From JAUYQR01 sp031415015 (lineage in GTDB: Bacteria > Pseudomonadota > Alphaproteobacteria > Rhodobacterales > Rhodobacteraceae), in the NCBI GenBank assembly GCA_031415015.1, contig JANOQT010000090.1, forward strand, positions 62,001 to 126,000: a DNA stretch of 64,000 nt, given 5' to 3'. A model generated the notes under the pieces. That model saw only the letters and a program-made list of their open reading frames with translations. It made no database searches and was not told the origin of the DNA. The stretch's first letter is position 1, and the number at the start of each line of letters is the position of its first letter. Position numbers and translations under genes: made by a program. Of this stretch, positions 8,395-17,190 are shown piece after piece.

Positions 8395-9912
8395 TTAATC
8401 CTCATCCCCCGCGATCTGTGCCAGCACCGCGCCCCGCCCGCGCAGCCGCAGGATCATCGGCACGATCAGTGCCAGCGCGGCGATGCCGATCAGGATTGCG
8501 GACAGGGGGGTGGACACCAGCGTCGTCCAGTCGCCCTGTGCAATGGCCAGCGCCCGGCGCAACTGCGCCTCGGCCATCGGGCCAAGGATCATTCCCACGA
8601 CGACCGGCGCGATGGGATAGCCGAACAGCCGCATGCCGTAGCCCAGAAAGCCGAACAGGGCGAGCATGGTCAGTTCCACCGATGACGGATTGACCCCGAT
8701 GGTGCCCAGCGTGGCAAACATCAGAATACCGGCATAAAGCCACGGGCGCGGGATGCGCAGCAGCAGGACCCAGAACCGGATCAGCGGCAGGTTCAGCACC
8801 AGCAGCATCACGTTGGCAATCAGCAGGCTGGCGATCAGCCCCCAGACCAGTTCCGGCGCCGTGGCAAACAGTAGCGGGCCCGGTTGCAGCCCGAATTGCT
8901 GGAAGCCCGCCAGCATGATGGCCGCCGTGGCCGTGGTCGGCAGGCCCAACGTCAACAGCGGCACCAGCGTGCCCGCTGCGGCGGCGTTGTTGGCAGCCTC
9001 CGGCCCCGCGACGCCCTCGATTGCGCCGTGGCCGAATTCCTCGGGGTATTTCGACATGCGCTTCTCGGTGCCGTAGGACAGGAAACTGGCAATATCGGCC
9101 CCGCCTGCGGGCATCGCCCCGATGGGAAAGCCGATGGCCGATCCGCGCAGCCAGGCGGGCCAGGACCGTTTCCAATCCGCCTTGGTCATGCGGACCGACC
9201 CGCGAATGTCCTGCACCCTGTCATCCCCGCCGCCGCCTTGGGCCGATACGAACAGCGCCTCTCCCAGCGCAAACATCGCAACCGCCAGTGTGGTTACCTC
9301 CACCCCGTCCAGCAGTTGCGGCACGCCGAACGACATCCGCGCCTGCCCGGTCAGCCCGTCGATGCCGACGACCGCAAGGCCCAACCCGATGAACAGCGAG
9401 GTGATTCCCTTCAGCGTAGACTCTCCGAACGCCGCCGACACCGTCACAAAGGCCAGCAGCATCAGCGCGAAGTACTCACGCGGGCCGAACACCAGCGCCA
9501 GCTTGACGATCTGCGGCGCAAGGAAGGCCAGCGCCAGCGTCGCCAGCAGCCCCGCCACGAAAGACCCGATGGCCGCAGTGGCCAGCGCCGGGCCGCCGCG
9601 CCCGGCGCGCGCCATGCGGTTGCCCTCCAGCGCGGTGACGATCGACGCACTTTCGCCGGGCGTGTTCAGCAGGATCGAGGTGGTCGATCCGCCGTACATC
9701 CCACCGTAATAGATGCCCGCAAACATGATCAGCGACCCCGCCGGGTCCAGCCCGTAGGTGGCCGGCAACAACAGCGCCACCGTCAGCGCCGGACCGATTC
9801 CCGGCAACACGCCGACGGCGGTGCCCAGCGTCACGCCGATCAGCGCGTACATCAGGATCATCGGCTGCATCGCCGTACCAAGGCCCTGCAGCAGGAACTC
9901 GAATGTGCTCAT
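8395..9912 (-). CDS. tctA: Tripartite tricarboxylate transporter, large permease TctA
   Basis: Large membrane subunit of a TctCBA-type secondary transporter, 505 aa with about a dozen hydrophobic segments. It couples ion gradients to uptake of a carboxylate delivered by TctC. Family features include the N-terminal VGVLPGIGPALTVALLLP segment and YYGGMYGGSTTSILLNTPGE, both characteristic of TctA. It ends the tctC-tctB-tctA order on the minus strand and starts one base after the tctB stop. The substrate cannot be read from sequence; citrate is only the founding example. Confidence 0.93.
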   Translation of the reverse strand: MSTFEFLLQGLGTAMQPMILMYALIGVTLGTAVGVLPGIGPALTVALLLPATYGLDPAGSLIMFAGIYYGGMYGGSTTSILLNTPGESASIVTALEGNRMARAGRGGPALATAAIGSFVAGLLATLALAFLAPQIVKLALVFGPREYFALMLLAFVTVSAAFGESTLKGITSLFIGLGLAVVGIDGLTGQARMSFGVPQLLDGVEVTTLAVAMFALGEALFVSAQGGGGDDRVQDIRGSVRMTKADWKRSWPAWLRGSAIGFPIGAMPAGGADIASFLSYGTEKRMSKYPEEFGHGAIEGVAGPEAANNAAAAGTLVPLLTLGLPTTATAAIMLAGFQQFGLQPGPLLFATAPELVWGLIASLLIANVMLLVLNLPLIRFWVLLLRIPRPWLYAGILMFATLGTIGVNPSSVELTMLALFGFLGYGMRLFGYPIAPVVVGMILGPMAEAQLRRALAIAQGDWTTLVSTPLSAILIGIAALALIVPMILRLRGRGAVLAQIAGDED

Positions 9913-9913
9913 C

Positions 9914-10402
9914 TCAGCCGCCCCAGATCAGGGTTTCAAGAACGCCGCCCGGCAGGTTCAACTGCAACAGCCGGTCAAAGATGCCGTAGATAAAGAATGC
10001 CAACACGATCCCCACCGGCAGGGTAAGCGCCAGATTGCGCTTGCCAAATGCAGCGGCGGTCGCGGCGAACAGCAGGCCCGTCGCCACCGAAAAGCCCACG
10101 ACATGCAGCAGGGCGATCTGCGCCGCCAGCCCGCCCCCGATCCACAACAGCGCCACCGGGTTCTGCCGGGGCACATCGGCCAGCCGACCCCTGAACCCGC
10201 CAAGCGCCGTCAGACCCGCCAGCACGATCAGGACCAGACCCACCAGACGCGGCATCGCGGCGGGCCCGATCCCGGCATAGCCGCCGGTTTCGGGGATGCG
10301 GGCGGCATCCCACAGCAGGATCGCCCCAAACACCGCCAGCAGCCCCGCGATGATGAACGCCGCCCCATCGGGGCGGCGTCCAGTTCCGGTTTTCCCGGTC
10401 AT
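9914..10402 (-). CDS. tctB: Tripartite tricarboxylate transporter, small permease TctB
   Basis: Small membrane subunit, 162 aa, with four to five hydrophobic helices beginning at AAFIIAGLLAVFGAILLW. Low sequence conservation is normal for TctB; size, topology and position between tctC and tctA support the call. Its start overlaps the tctC stop by 4 bases (ATGA on the minus strand), so the three genes form one operon. Confidence 0.88.
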   Translation of the reverse strand: MTGKTGTGRRPDGAAFIIAGLLAVFGAILLWDAARIPETGGYAGIGPAAMPRLVGLVLIVLAGLTALGGFRGRLADVPRQNPVALLWIGGGLAAQIALLHVVGFSVATGLLFAATAAAFGKRNLALTLPVGIVLAFFIYGIFDRLLQLNLPGGVLETLIWGG

Positions 10403-11343
10403 TTCACCAGACCGATTTCCTTGAGGATTGCCGTCGTCGCCGCAATCTCGGTCGCCAGCTGCGCGTCGAAATCGGCGCCCGACAGGTAGGTGTTGGCCCA
10501 GCCCTTGGTCTCCAGCGCGGTTTTCCAGCCGGTCGAATTCGCCAGCTTGTCGATGTCCGCCGTCACGGCCGCCTTCTGCTCGTCCGTCAGGCCGGGTGCT
10601 GCGGCAATCATCCGCCAGTTCTGCACGTTGACGTCATAGCCAGACTCAATCAGCGTCGGCGCATCGGTGCCGGCCCATTTCTCGGCCGTCGACACCGCAA
10701 GGATGCGCATCGTCCCGGCCTCGACCTGTGGAAGGAATTCCCCCACGCCGGAAATACCAGCCGTCACCTGATTGCCCAGGATCGCCGCCAGCGCCTCGCC
10801 GCCACCCGAAAAGGCGACGTAGTTGATCTTGGTCGGATCGACGCCCGCCGCCTTGGCCAGCAGCCCCACGGTGATATGGTCCACCCCGCCCGCAGACCCG
10901 CCCGCCCAGGACACCGACCCCGGATCGGCCTTCATCTTCTCGACAAGGTCCTGAATTGTCTGCAACTCTGACGCCGCGGGCACCGCAATCGCCACCGCCT
11001 CGCCGGTCAGCCGCGCAATCGGCGTCACATCGGCCAGCGACACCGGCGAGGCGTTGGTCAGGATCGCGCCGACCATCACATACCCGCCGACGATCAGCTG
11101 CGACGGATCTCCCGCTGCCGCCGACGCGAACTGCGCCAGACCCACAGTGCCACCCGCGCCCGGCACGTTCTGCACCTGCACGTTGCCCGCGATACCTTCG
11201 GCGACCATCACTTCCTGAAGGGTGCGGGCCGTCGAATCCCAGCCGCCACCGGGGGCGGCCGGGGCCATGATCATGTAATCTTCCGCAAAGGCTGCGGTCG
11301 CGGCGGCCACGGCAAACGCCGCGCCGAAAAGGGCGTGTTTCAT
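10399..11343 (-). CDS. tctC: Tripartite tricarboxylate transporter substrate-binding protein TctC
   Basis: Periplasmic binding protein of the TctC/Bug family, 314 aa. A Sec signal peptide (MKHALFGAAFAVAAATAAFA) precedes the mature protein. APAAPGGGWDSTARTLQ is the ligand-loop sequence typical of the family, and NVPGAGGTVGLAQF follows it. GGAGGAG lies 7 bases before the ATG at 11343 and decides the start. It is first in the tctCBA operon. A TctD/TctE-like two-component system lies about 2.5 kb upstream and may control it, although two other genes intervene. Confidence 0.93.
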   Translation of the reverse strand: MKHALFGAAFAVAAATAAFAEDYMIMAPAAPGGGWDSTARTLQEVMVAEGIAGNVQVQNVPGAGGTVGLAQFASAAAGDPSQLIVGGYVMVGAILTNASPVSLADVTPIARLTGEAVAIAVPAASELQTIQDLVEKMKADPGSVSWAGGSAGGVDHITVGLLAKAAGVDPTKINYVAFSGGGEALAAILGNQVTAGISGVGEFLPQVEAGTMRILAVSTAEKWAGTDAPTLIESGYDVNVQNWRMIAAAPGLTDEQKAAVTADIDKLANSTGWKTALETKGWANTYLSGADFDAQLATEIAATTAILKEIGLVK

Positions 11344-11523
11344 GTCAGTCTCCTCCCATGGCACGCAGATGTGCCGGATCAGTGCGGGTGACGCCTCCTC
11401 GCGTCATCCCATCCCTGCAATCCAACACAAAAACCTGTCAGCAAGCTGACAAGGCAAAGCGAGCACCCGCCGATCCGGACCGGTCAAGCCGGTCATCCCC
11501 GCGCTTTCACCGTCTTGGGCGGG

Positions 11524-12249
11524 CTAGAACAGCTTCAGCGGGCACAACGGATCAAAGCGCAGATCGTCGATGGCGATCCCGCCAAGGTCAAGGTTCTGCA
11601 GAAAGACCCCGGCAATCTGCGCCTCTGCCTGACCGGCCTGCATATAGCCAAGCGCCACCGCGCCCTCGGGATTGTAGGACCGCATGAACGAGGCCAGCTG
11701 GCCCCCCTCGGCGTTGTAAAAGCGGATGTTCAATGACCCCTCGGCGCGGCCGCGCAGGATGGTGTTGTTGACGTTCCCATGGCGCGACATCCCGTCGATC
11801 CCGGTCCGGAAAGCCAGAAAACAGACCGGCGGATCGAACCGGATCGCCAGCGCCCCGGTGCCCAGATTGCGCCCGGGATCCGGGCCCAACGGATGCAAGG
11901 CCAGCGATCCCCAATGCGCGTCCGGCCGGATGGCAAGGTTCTGGCCGCCTGCACCGGCCTGCGGGCGCAAGGGCGCTGCCGGGACCTTGTGATCCAGAAC
12001 CTCATGCCAGACCAACCCGTCATCCTGCTTTACCCGCAGTGTCTGCCCGTAAAACCGCTCGCCGAACGTCACCCCCGGATAGGCCAGAACACCATCCGCC
12101 GGTGGCTGGCCAAGCGTCTCGAAGTCGATGGCGTCGGGCACGAAGTCCTCGATCTCGGCATAAGAGATTTCCTTGATCGAAAAGGTGTCGGCCCGGCAGG
12201 GCAGGGCGTGCAGAAGACAGATGAAAACGAGTGTGGGGCGGAACCGCAT
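11524..12249 (-). CDS. Secreted protein of unknown function
   Basis: Protein of 241 aa with a probable signal peptide (MRFRPTLVFICLLHALPCRA, cleavage near residue 20). The mature part has no membrane segment. It carries beta-rich sequence such as DAIDFETLGQPPADGV, FGERFYGQTLRV and GGIAIDDLRFDPL, a pattern seen in secreted jelly-roll or lectin-like domains of PEP-CTERM-type proteins, but no C-terminal sorting signal is present. I do not recognise a named family. It lies between tctC and the PgtC-like binding protein, on the same strand as both but separated from them by gaps of 180 and 262 bases, so it is probably transcribed alone. Confidence 0.6.
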   Translation of the reverse strand: MRFRPTLVFICLLHALPCRADTFSIKEISYAEIEDFVPDAIDFETLGQPPADGVLAYPGVTFGERFYGQTLRVKQDDGLVWHEVLDHKVPAAPLRPQAGAGGQNLAIRPDAHWGSLALHPLGPDPGRNLGTGALAIRFDPPVCFLAFRTGIDGMSRHGNVNNTILRGRAEGSLNIRFYNAEGGQLASFMRSYNPEGAVALGYMQAGQAEAQIAGVFLQNLDLGGIAIDDLRFDPLCPLKLF

Positions 12250-12511
12250 CCCGGAACGGTGTCACGCTGCGCGCGGGCCGACAAGGGGTGCCGCAGGCCA
12301 TCGGGCGTGCAGATGGACTGTGCGTCCTGCTCCATGATGGGAACCCCATTTCGTCACAGCATAGGGCCGCGCCCTTGTTCCGGGCCAAGGGCTTGCGACT
12401 GATCTGGCGACTGCGCCTCAAGACGGCGTTCAGACGTCGCCGGTCATTCTTGTGGGCCGGATGTCAGCTGGACAGGTGATGCCCAGACGGGTGCTGCAGG
12501 CCGCCGCGACC

Positions 12512-13561
12512 CTACCGCCCCAACGCCTTTTCCCACCGCGCCAGAATCCGTGCGCGCTTTGACTGGTCAAGATAGGCCAGCAGTCCCGGGCTGACCGGCA
12601 CCGGGCGCAGCTGGTCACCCAGCTCTGCCTGCATGGCAAGGGCCGAGTTTTCCACCGACACCTCCAGCGACACCGCTGCCAGACGCAGCTTGTCGGCCAT
12701 CAGCGTCTGCCCTTCGCGCCCCATCAGAAAGGCCAGAAAGGCGGTGCCAAGGTCCGGCCGCCCGGCGGCGCGCGGCACCAGACCGACCCGGCTGACCACC
12801 ACGGTGAAATCCTTCAACAGCACGATTCCCAGATCGGGTTTCCGCCGCGCCCAATCGTCGGCATAAGAGCCAAGGATGTTGTAACCCAGCGCCAGCCGCC
12901 CGTCGGCCACCCGGTCGATGATCTCCTGACTGGTCGGAAAAGTTTGCAGCCCCGCCCCGCCCATGGCGGCCACCAGTGACCAGATGTCGGCGAAATGTTC
13001 GGCATCGCGGGCCAGATAAAGATACCCTACGGCTGACCGGCTCACATCATAGGTGCCGATGCGGCCCCGTGCGGCCGGGGTGGCCAGCCAGTCGATCACC
13101 TCCAGCCGCGATTGCGGCGGGCCTTGCGGAAACGAAGGCTTGTGCCACACCAGCACGCCGGGCTCGTAGGTCAGTGCAAAGGCGGTATCGCGCCAGTTCG
13201 CCCAATCCGGCCAGCGTTCGGCCTCCGGCACCGTCACCGCCTGAGCATAGCCGTCATTGGCCAGCTTGACCTGAAGGTCCATGGCCGAGGAAAAGGCAAA
13301 GTCCGCCGTTGCCTGCCCGGCGTCGGTCTCCGCGACAACACGCGCCGCGATCTCTGTCGCCAGCAGGTCATCATAGCGCACCGCAACCCCGGGGTTTGCC
13401 GCCTGAAATGCCGCGATCAGCGGCCCTGCCAGCGGTTCATCCAGCGTGGAATAGATCACCAGTTCGCCCGTCTGTGTGCCTTCAGTCGGATAGAGAAACA
13501 CCTCCGCCTGCGCCGGGCCGGGCAGGATCAGGGTCGCAAGACTGAGAGCGTACCGCCACAT
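12512..13561 (-). CDS. PgtC-like periplasmic binding protein (COG1840-type ABC family)
   Basis: Periplasmic protein of 349 aa with signal peptide MWRYALSLATLILPGPAQA. The mature N-terminus GELVIYSTLDEPLAGPLIAAFQ and NPGVAVRYDDLLATEIAARV match Fe(III)/thiamine-type ABC binding proteins. No permease or ATPase gene is adjacent. Instead it is divergent from a response regulator/kinase pair. In Salmonella, PgtC, a protein of this same family, works with PgtA/PgtB to induce phosphoglycerate uptake, so a ligand-sensing accessory role is likely here (inference). The ATG at 13561 is chosen for the signal peptide, though its ribosome binding site is weak. Confidence 0.75.
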   Translation of the reverse strand: MWRYALSLATLILPGPAQAEVFLYPTEGTQTGELVIYSTLDEPLAGPLIAAFQAANPGVAVRYDDLLATEIAARVVAETDAGQATADFAFSSAMDLQVKLANDGYAQAVTVPEAERWPDWANWRDTAFALTYEPGVLVWHKPSFPQGPPQSRLEVIDWLATPAARGRIGTYDVSRSAVGYLYLARDAEHFADIWSLVAAMGGAGLQTFPTSQEIIDRVADGRLALGYNILGSYADDWARRKPDLGIVLLKDFTVVVSRVGLVPRAAGRPDLGTAFLAFLMGREGQTLMADKLRLAAVSLEVSVENSALAMQAELGDQLRPVPVSPGLLAYLDQSKRARILARWEKALGR

Positions 13562-13738
13562 GACGGCAAGACTGCCCGATGCGGCCGGATTTCTCAACCT
13601 CCGGTGTCCGACGCGGCGGGTCGTTCTGCCGGTTATCGCGCGCTCACATCCCGTCGGCACGCGGCTTCTGCGCCACTCAAACCTTAACAGATACTGAATT
13701 CAGATTCGTAACCCATTGAAAGAGTTCACCCCAGATTT

Positions 13739-13754
13739 TGTCCACGCGTGGACA
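13739..13754. repeat. 16-bp perfect palindrome, copy 1
   Basis: TGTCCACGCGTGGACA lies in the 253-base divergent region between the PgtC-like gene and the response regulator, 60 bases before the regulator start. Identical copies occur at 28424-28439 and 53241-53256. Confidence 0.85.
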
Positions 13755-13814
13755 CGTCTGTTGCCCCGCTTGCTCCAGATGCCTAGGGTTGGACGGGGGA
13801 AGGGGGCCTACAAG

Positions 13815-14492
13815 ATGCGCCTTTTGCTGGTCGAGGATGATCTGCCGCTGGCCGAGGCGCTGACCGCCCTGCTGGTCGGGTCAGGCCATGCCGTCGACTG
13901 CGCCCACGACGGCCTGTCCGCCGAGGCGCTGCCGCGGGCCGAACAGATCGAGCTGGTGATCCTTGATCTGAACCTCCCCGGTCTTGACGGCCTCAGCCTC
14001 CTGCGCCGCATCCGGTCGCGCACCCCGTCGCCCGCGGTGATGATCCTGACCGCACGCGGCTCGGCCGAAGAGCGGGTACGGGGCCTCGACCTCGGGGCGG
14101 ACGACTACATGACCAAACCCTTCGATGTGCGCGAGTTCGAGGCGCGGGTGCGGTCACTTCTGCGCAGGCAGGCGGGGTTGAAATCCGCGCTGGTGCGGCT
14201 GGGCGACATGACGCTGGACCTGACAACGCGCCAGTTCGCCGCTGACGGTGCCGCACTGGATCTGCCGCCCCGCGAGCGTGCCCTGCTGGAGCTGTTCTTC
14301 CTCAGGGCCGGCAAGGTGGTGACGAAAGAGGCCATCGTGCAGTCGCTGACCTCGCTGGACGATCTGCTGTCGGATAACGCCATCGAGCAATATGTCTCAC
14401 GTCTCAGGCGGCGGATCGCGCCTTTCGGGCTGAACCTGCGCACGGCACGCGGGCTTGGGTATCTTCTGGAAAAGCCGGCGGACGGGGCATGA
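13815..14492 (+). CDS. OmpR/TctD-type response regulator
   Basis: DNA-binding regulator of 225 aa. The receiver domain (1-120) has acidic pocket E7/D8/D9, phospho-acceptor D51 (LVILDLNLPGLDGL) and the KPF lysine in DDYMTKPFDVREFEARV. A winged-helix OmpR output domain follows (about 130-220). The highest resemblance is to TctD/QseB/PmrA regulators. AGGGGG at 13801-13806 with 8 bases spacing sets the start at MRLLLVEDD. It overlaps the kinase start by 4 bases (ATGA). Targets are not shown by sequence; candidates are the divergent PgtC-like gene and the nearby tctCBA operon. Confidence 0.9.
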   Translation: MRLLLVEDDLPLAEALTALLVGSGHAVDCAHDGLSAEALPRAEQIELVILDLNLPGLDGLSLLRRIRSRTPSPAVMILTARGSAEERVRGLDLGADDYMTKPFDVREFEARVRSLLRRQAGLKSALVRLGDMTLDLTTRQFAADGAALDLPPRERALLELFFLRAGKVVTKEAIVQSLTSLDDLLSDNAIEQYVSRLRRRIAPFGLNLRTARGLGYLLEKPADGA

Positions 14493-15898
14493 CCAGCTAT
14501 TCGCTGCGGCGCAGACTGCTGCTGTGGCTGACGCTTGCCACCGCCGCGCTTGGCATCCTTGCGCTGGCCGACACCTGGCGCGAGGCGGTGCGGACCGCGC
14601 AAGGGCTGTCGGACCGGGTGCTGGAAGGATCGGCGCTGGCGATTGCGGAACGGGTGACAGTGGACGAGGGCGGCGGGCTGGAGGTCGACATCCCCTTTGC
14701 GGCGCTGGAGATGCTGGCGTCCGCTGCAGAGGATCAGGTGTTCTACTGGGTGGATGCGCCGGTGGGAACGTTTCTGACCGGTTACGAAGCGTTGGCGGTG
14801 ATACCGGTGAACGACGAGGGGCTGGGGTTCGCCGACGGGGTCTTCGGGGCAGTCCCGATTCGCAGCGCCACGCTGGTCCGCCGCCTGTCGACAGGCGCCG
14901 AGGCGGTTGCGTTTTCGGTCACCGTGGCGGAATCGACGCTTGCACGGACGGAACTGGCGCGGCGGATTCTGATCCGATCGGCTGTGCGGATTCTGGTTCT
15001 CATGCTGTGCACCGTTGCTATCGTCTGGCTCGCAGTGACACTGGCCTTTCGCCCACTGGATCGGTTGGGGGCCGCAATTGCCGAACGCACGCCGGATGAT
15101 CTGCGCCCCCTTACAGCCGACGTTCCGCTGGAAGCGGTCCCGCTGGCGGCGGCGGTCAACTCTTTCATGGGCCGGTTGGAGGCGGCACTGGCTGCGCTGC
15201 GCCATTTCACCGGCAATGCAAGCCATCAGTTGCGCACCCCTCTTGCCACCCTTCGGACGCAGGTGGCACTGGCGCGGCGGGCACCAACCGCTGAGCAGGC
15301 GGACGCGGCGCTGGAAAAGGCCGACGCCGCGCTGGTGCGGGCAGAACGGGTGCTGGCACAGCTGTTGGCGCTGGCGCGGGTCGATGCAGCTGCCGGGGCG
15401 CGAAGCCTTGGGCCGGTCGATCTGGCCGCGCTGGCGCGCGAGATTGCGGCCGAAATGCTGCCCGAAGCCGCTTTGCGTCAGATCGACCTTGGGTATGACG
15501 GGCTTGACCGTGCCGAAGTTGCAGCGGAACCGGTACTTTGCGCGGAACTTCTGCGCAACCTGATCGACAATGCCTTGCGCTATGCGGGCAGTGGGGCCGT
15601 GGTCACCGTGCACGTCCGTAACGAGCCGGGCGCTATATTGCTTGAAGTCGAGGATAACGGGCCGGGTCTGGACCCGACGCGCTTGCGCGACCTGCAGTCA
15701 GCAGGCGGCAGCAGAGACATGGTACCCGTTTCGCCGTCAGGTGCGGCAGGCTACGGGCTTGGTCCGGCAATTGTTGCCGAGATTGCAGGGGTTTTCGGAG
15801 CGACGTGCCGCTTTGAACCCGGCACGGGCGGAAGGGGCCTGCGTGTCAGCTGCCGGTTTGCCGCAACGCTGGTGTCCGCGCGGTCAGCTAGCCTTTAG
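14489..15898 (+). CDS. TctE-type sensor histidine kinase
   Basis: Membrane sensor kinase, 469 aa. A first transmembrane helix spans about 10-28 and a second about 166-187, enclosing a periplasmic domain of roughly 135 residues like the TctE N-terminal sensor. The H-box is FTGNASHQLRTPL with phospho-acceptor H246. The N-box is LLRNLIDNALRYA (N357, N361) and the G1 box is EVEDNGPGLD (387-395). The gene is translationally coupled to its regulator. A divergent PgtC-like periplasmic protein may present ligand to the sensor domain. Confidence 0.9.
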   Translation: MTSYSLRRRLLLWLTLATAALGILALADTWREAVRTAQGLSDRVLEGSALAIAERVTVDEGGGLEVDIPFAALEMLASAAEDQVFYWVDAPVGTFLTGYEALAVIPVNDEGLGFADGVFGAVPIRSATLVRRLSTGAEAVAFSVTVAESTLARTELARRILIRSAVRILVLMLCTVAIVWLAVTLAFRPLDRLGAAIAERTPDDLRPLTADVPLEAVPLAAAVNSFMGRLEAALAALRHFTGNASHQLRTPLATLRTQVALARRAPTAEQADAALEKADAALVRAERVLAQLLALARVDAAAGARSLGPVDLAALAREIAAEMLPEAALRQIDLGYDGLDRAEVAAEPVLCAELLRNLIDNALRYAGSGAVVTVHVRNEPGAILLEVEDNGPGLDPTRLRDLQSAGGSRDMVPVSPSGAAGYGLGPAIVAEIAGVFGATCRFEPGTGGRGLRVSCRFAATLVSARSASL

Positions 15899-15926
15899 TA
15901 CTTACCCGGAAGGCAAGCAGCTGATG

Positions 15927-16166
15927 TTAAAGAATTTCCACCCGGTAGCTTTCGATCACCGTATTGGCCAGCAGCTTGTCGCACATCGCCTTGACCGACG
16001 CCTCTGCCACGGTCTGATCGGTTTCGGTCAGGTCAAGCTCGATCACCTTGCCCTGCCGGACGCCGTTCACCCCCGGAAACCCAAGCGACCCAAGCGCGTG
16101 GCGAACCGCCTCGCCCTGCGGATCGAGGACGCCGGATTTCAGCATGACAGTGACGCGGGCTTTCAT
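15927..16166 (-). CDS. purS: Phosphoribosylformylglycinamidine synthase subunit PurS
   Basis: Small subunit, 79 aa, of the PurLQS complex that makes FGAM from FGAR and glutamine in purine synthesis. MKARVTVMLKSGVLDPQGEAV and the LGFPGVNGVRQGKVIELDL segment are diagnostic. GGAGG 5 bases before the ATG at 16166 fixes the start; the frame runs on upstream without similarity. It follows purC by 152 bases. The expected partner purQ is not next: the next gene downstream is the convergent sensor kinase, so purQ must lie elsewhere. Confidence 0.93.
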   Translation of the reverse strand: MKARVTVMLKSGVLDPQGEAVRHALGSLGFPGVNGVRQGKVIELDLTETDQTVAEASVKAMCDKLLANTVIESYRVEIL

Positions 16167-16318
16167 CAGGGCCTCCGGGGAATTGGGTGGGAGTTGATTA
16201 GCGGAGGGTGGGGTGGGGGGCAAGGGTCACCCGCGAAAATGAGCCCGGACAGATCGGGCAAGTCACCCGCCCTCGCAATCAGGATGAGCAGGTCTGGCGT
16301 GCGGGCCAAACCGCTTGC

Positions 16319-17071
16319 TCAGTTGATCAGTGTCGGCTTGGTCGTGTGCGTCACGTTGGACGGCATGACGCCCAGCCTGCGGGCCAGTTCGGTGTAGACA
16401 TCCGACATCGGCTGCGGGTCGGGCACAGAGCCGTCGGGGCGTTCGGGCAAGCGCATGTCCCACAGGCGGCAGTTGTCGGGGCTGATCTCATCCGCCACGA
16501 TCAGGCGCATGTAATCGCCCTCCCAGACCCGGCCCACCTCGATCCGGAAATCCGCAAGGCGGATGCCCACGCCCATCATGACGCCGGACAGGAAATCGTT
16601 GACCCGCAAGGCCAGTGCGATGATGTCGTCAAGATCCTGCTGGTTCGCCCAGCCGAACGCCACGATATGCTCTTCCGCCACGAGGGGCGAATTCAGCTTG
16701 TCGTCCTTGTAATAGTATTCGACGATCGGCCGGGGCAGTTGCGTACCTTCGGGGATGCCAAGCCGCGCGGTCATCGGACCGGAAGAGAAGTTGCGCACAA
16801 CCACTTCCAGCGGGATGATTTCTGCCATCCGCACCAGTTGCTCGCGCATGTTGATGCGGCGGATGAAATGAGTGGGCACGCCGATCTGGTTCAGACCCGT
16901 CATAAAGAATTCCGACAGGCGATTGTTCAGCACCCCCTTGCCTTCAAGGGCGGCCGGGGCTGCGACTGTCGGGGCGTTGTCGTCCTTGAAATACTGAATC
17001 AGGGTGCCGGGTTCCGGGCCTTCGTAGAGGATCTTGGCCTTGCCTTCGTAGACCTTCTTGCGCCGTGCCAT
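16319..17071 (-). CDS. purC: SAICAR synthetase PurC
   Basis: Phosphoribosylaminoimidazole-succinocarboxamide synthase, 250 aa, joining CAIR and aspartate with ATP in purine biosynthesis. The N-terminus MARRKKVYEGKAKILYEGP, the FFMTGLNQIGVPTHF segment, VVVRNFSSGPMTARLG and ISPDNCRLWD are conserved landmarks. GGAGA 6 bases before the ATG at 17071 supports the start. An upstream divergent gene begins at 17191, leaving a 119-base shared promoter region. purS follows on the same strand. Confidence 0.95.
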   Translation of the reverse strand: MARRKKVYEGKAKILYEGPEPGTLIQYFKDDNAPTVAAPAALEGKGVLNNRLSEFFMTGLNQIGVPTHFIRRINMREQLVRMAEIIPLEVVVRNFSSGPMTARLGIPEGTQLPRPIVEYYYKDDKLNSPLVAEEHIVAFGWANQQDLDDIIALALRVNDFLSGVMMGVGIRLADFRIEVGRVWEGDYMRLIVADEISPDNCRLWDMRLPERPDGSVPDPQPMSDVYTELARRLGVMPSNVTHTTKPTLIN

Positions 17072-17190
17072 GCGTTCTCCGATGAATGGGCCAGCGGGGA
17101 CGGGTTTCAGACCCCACAACCTTTGATTTCGGCTATAGTGCAAGGGCAGCGCCGTCGCAAGGCGCGAAGGCCGCGAAGGGAGGCGTGACG

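Noticed and set aside
13739..13754. The 16-bp palindrome as a parS site
   Set aside because: It has the length and TGT/ACA ends of parS, but the core CCACGCGTGG differs from the conserved TTTCACGTGAAA at too many positions, and the copies are dispersed.
14105..15613. Minus-strand open frame (502 codons) opposite the kinase
   Set aside because: The plus strand carries intact receiver/OmpR and HisKA/HATPase motifs; the antisense product has none.
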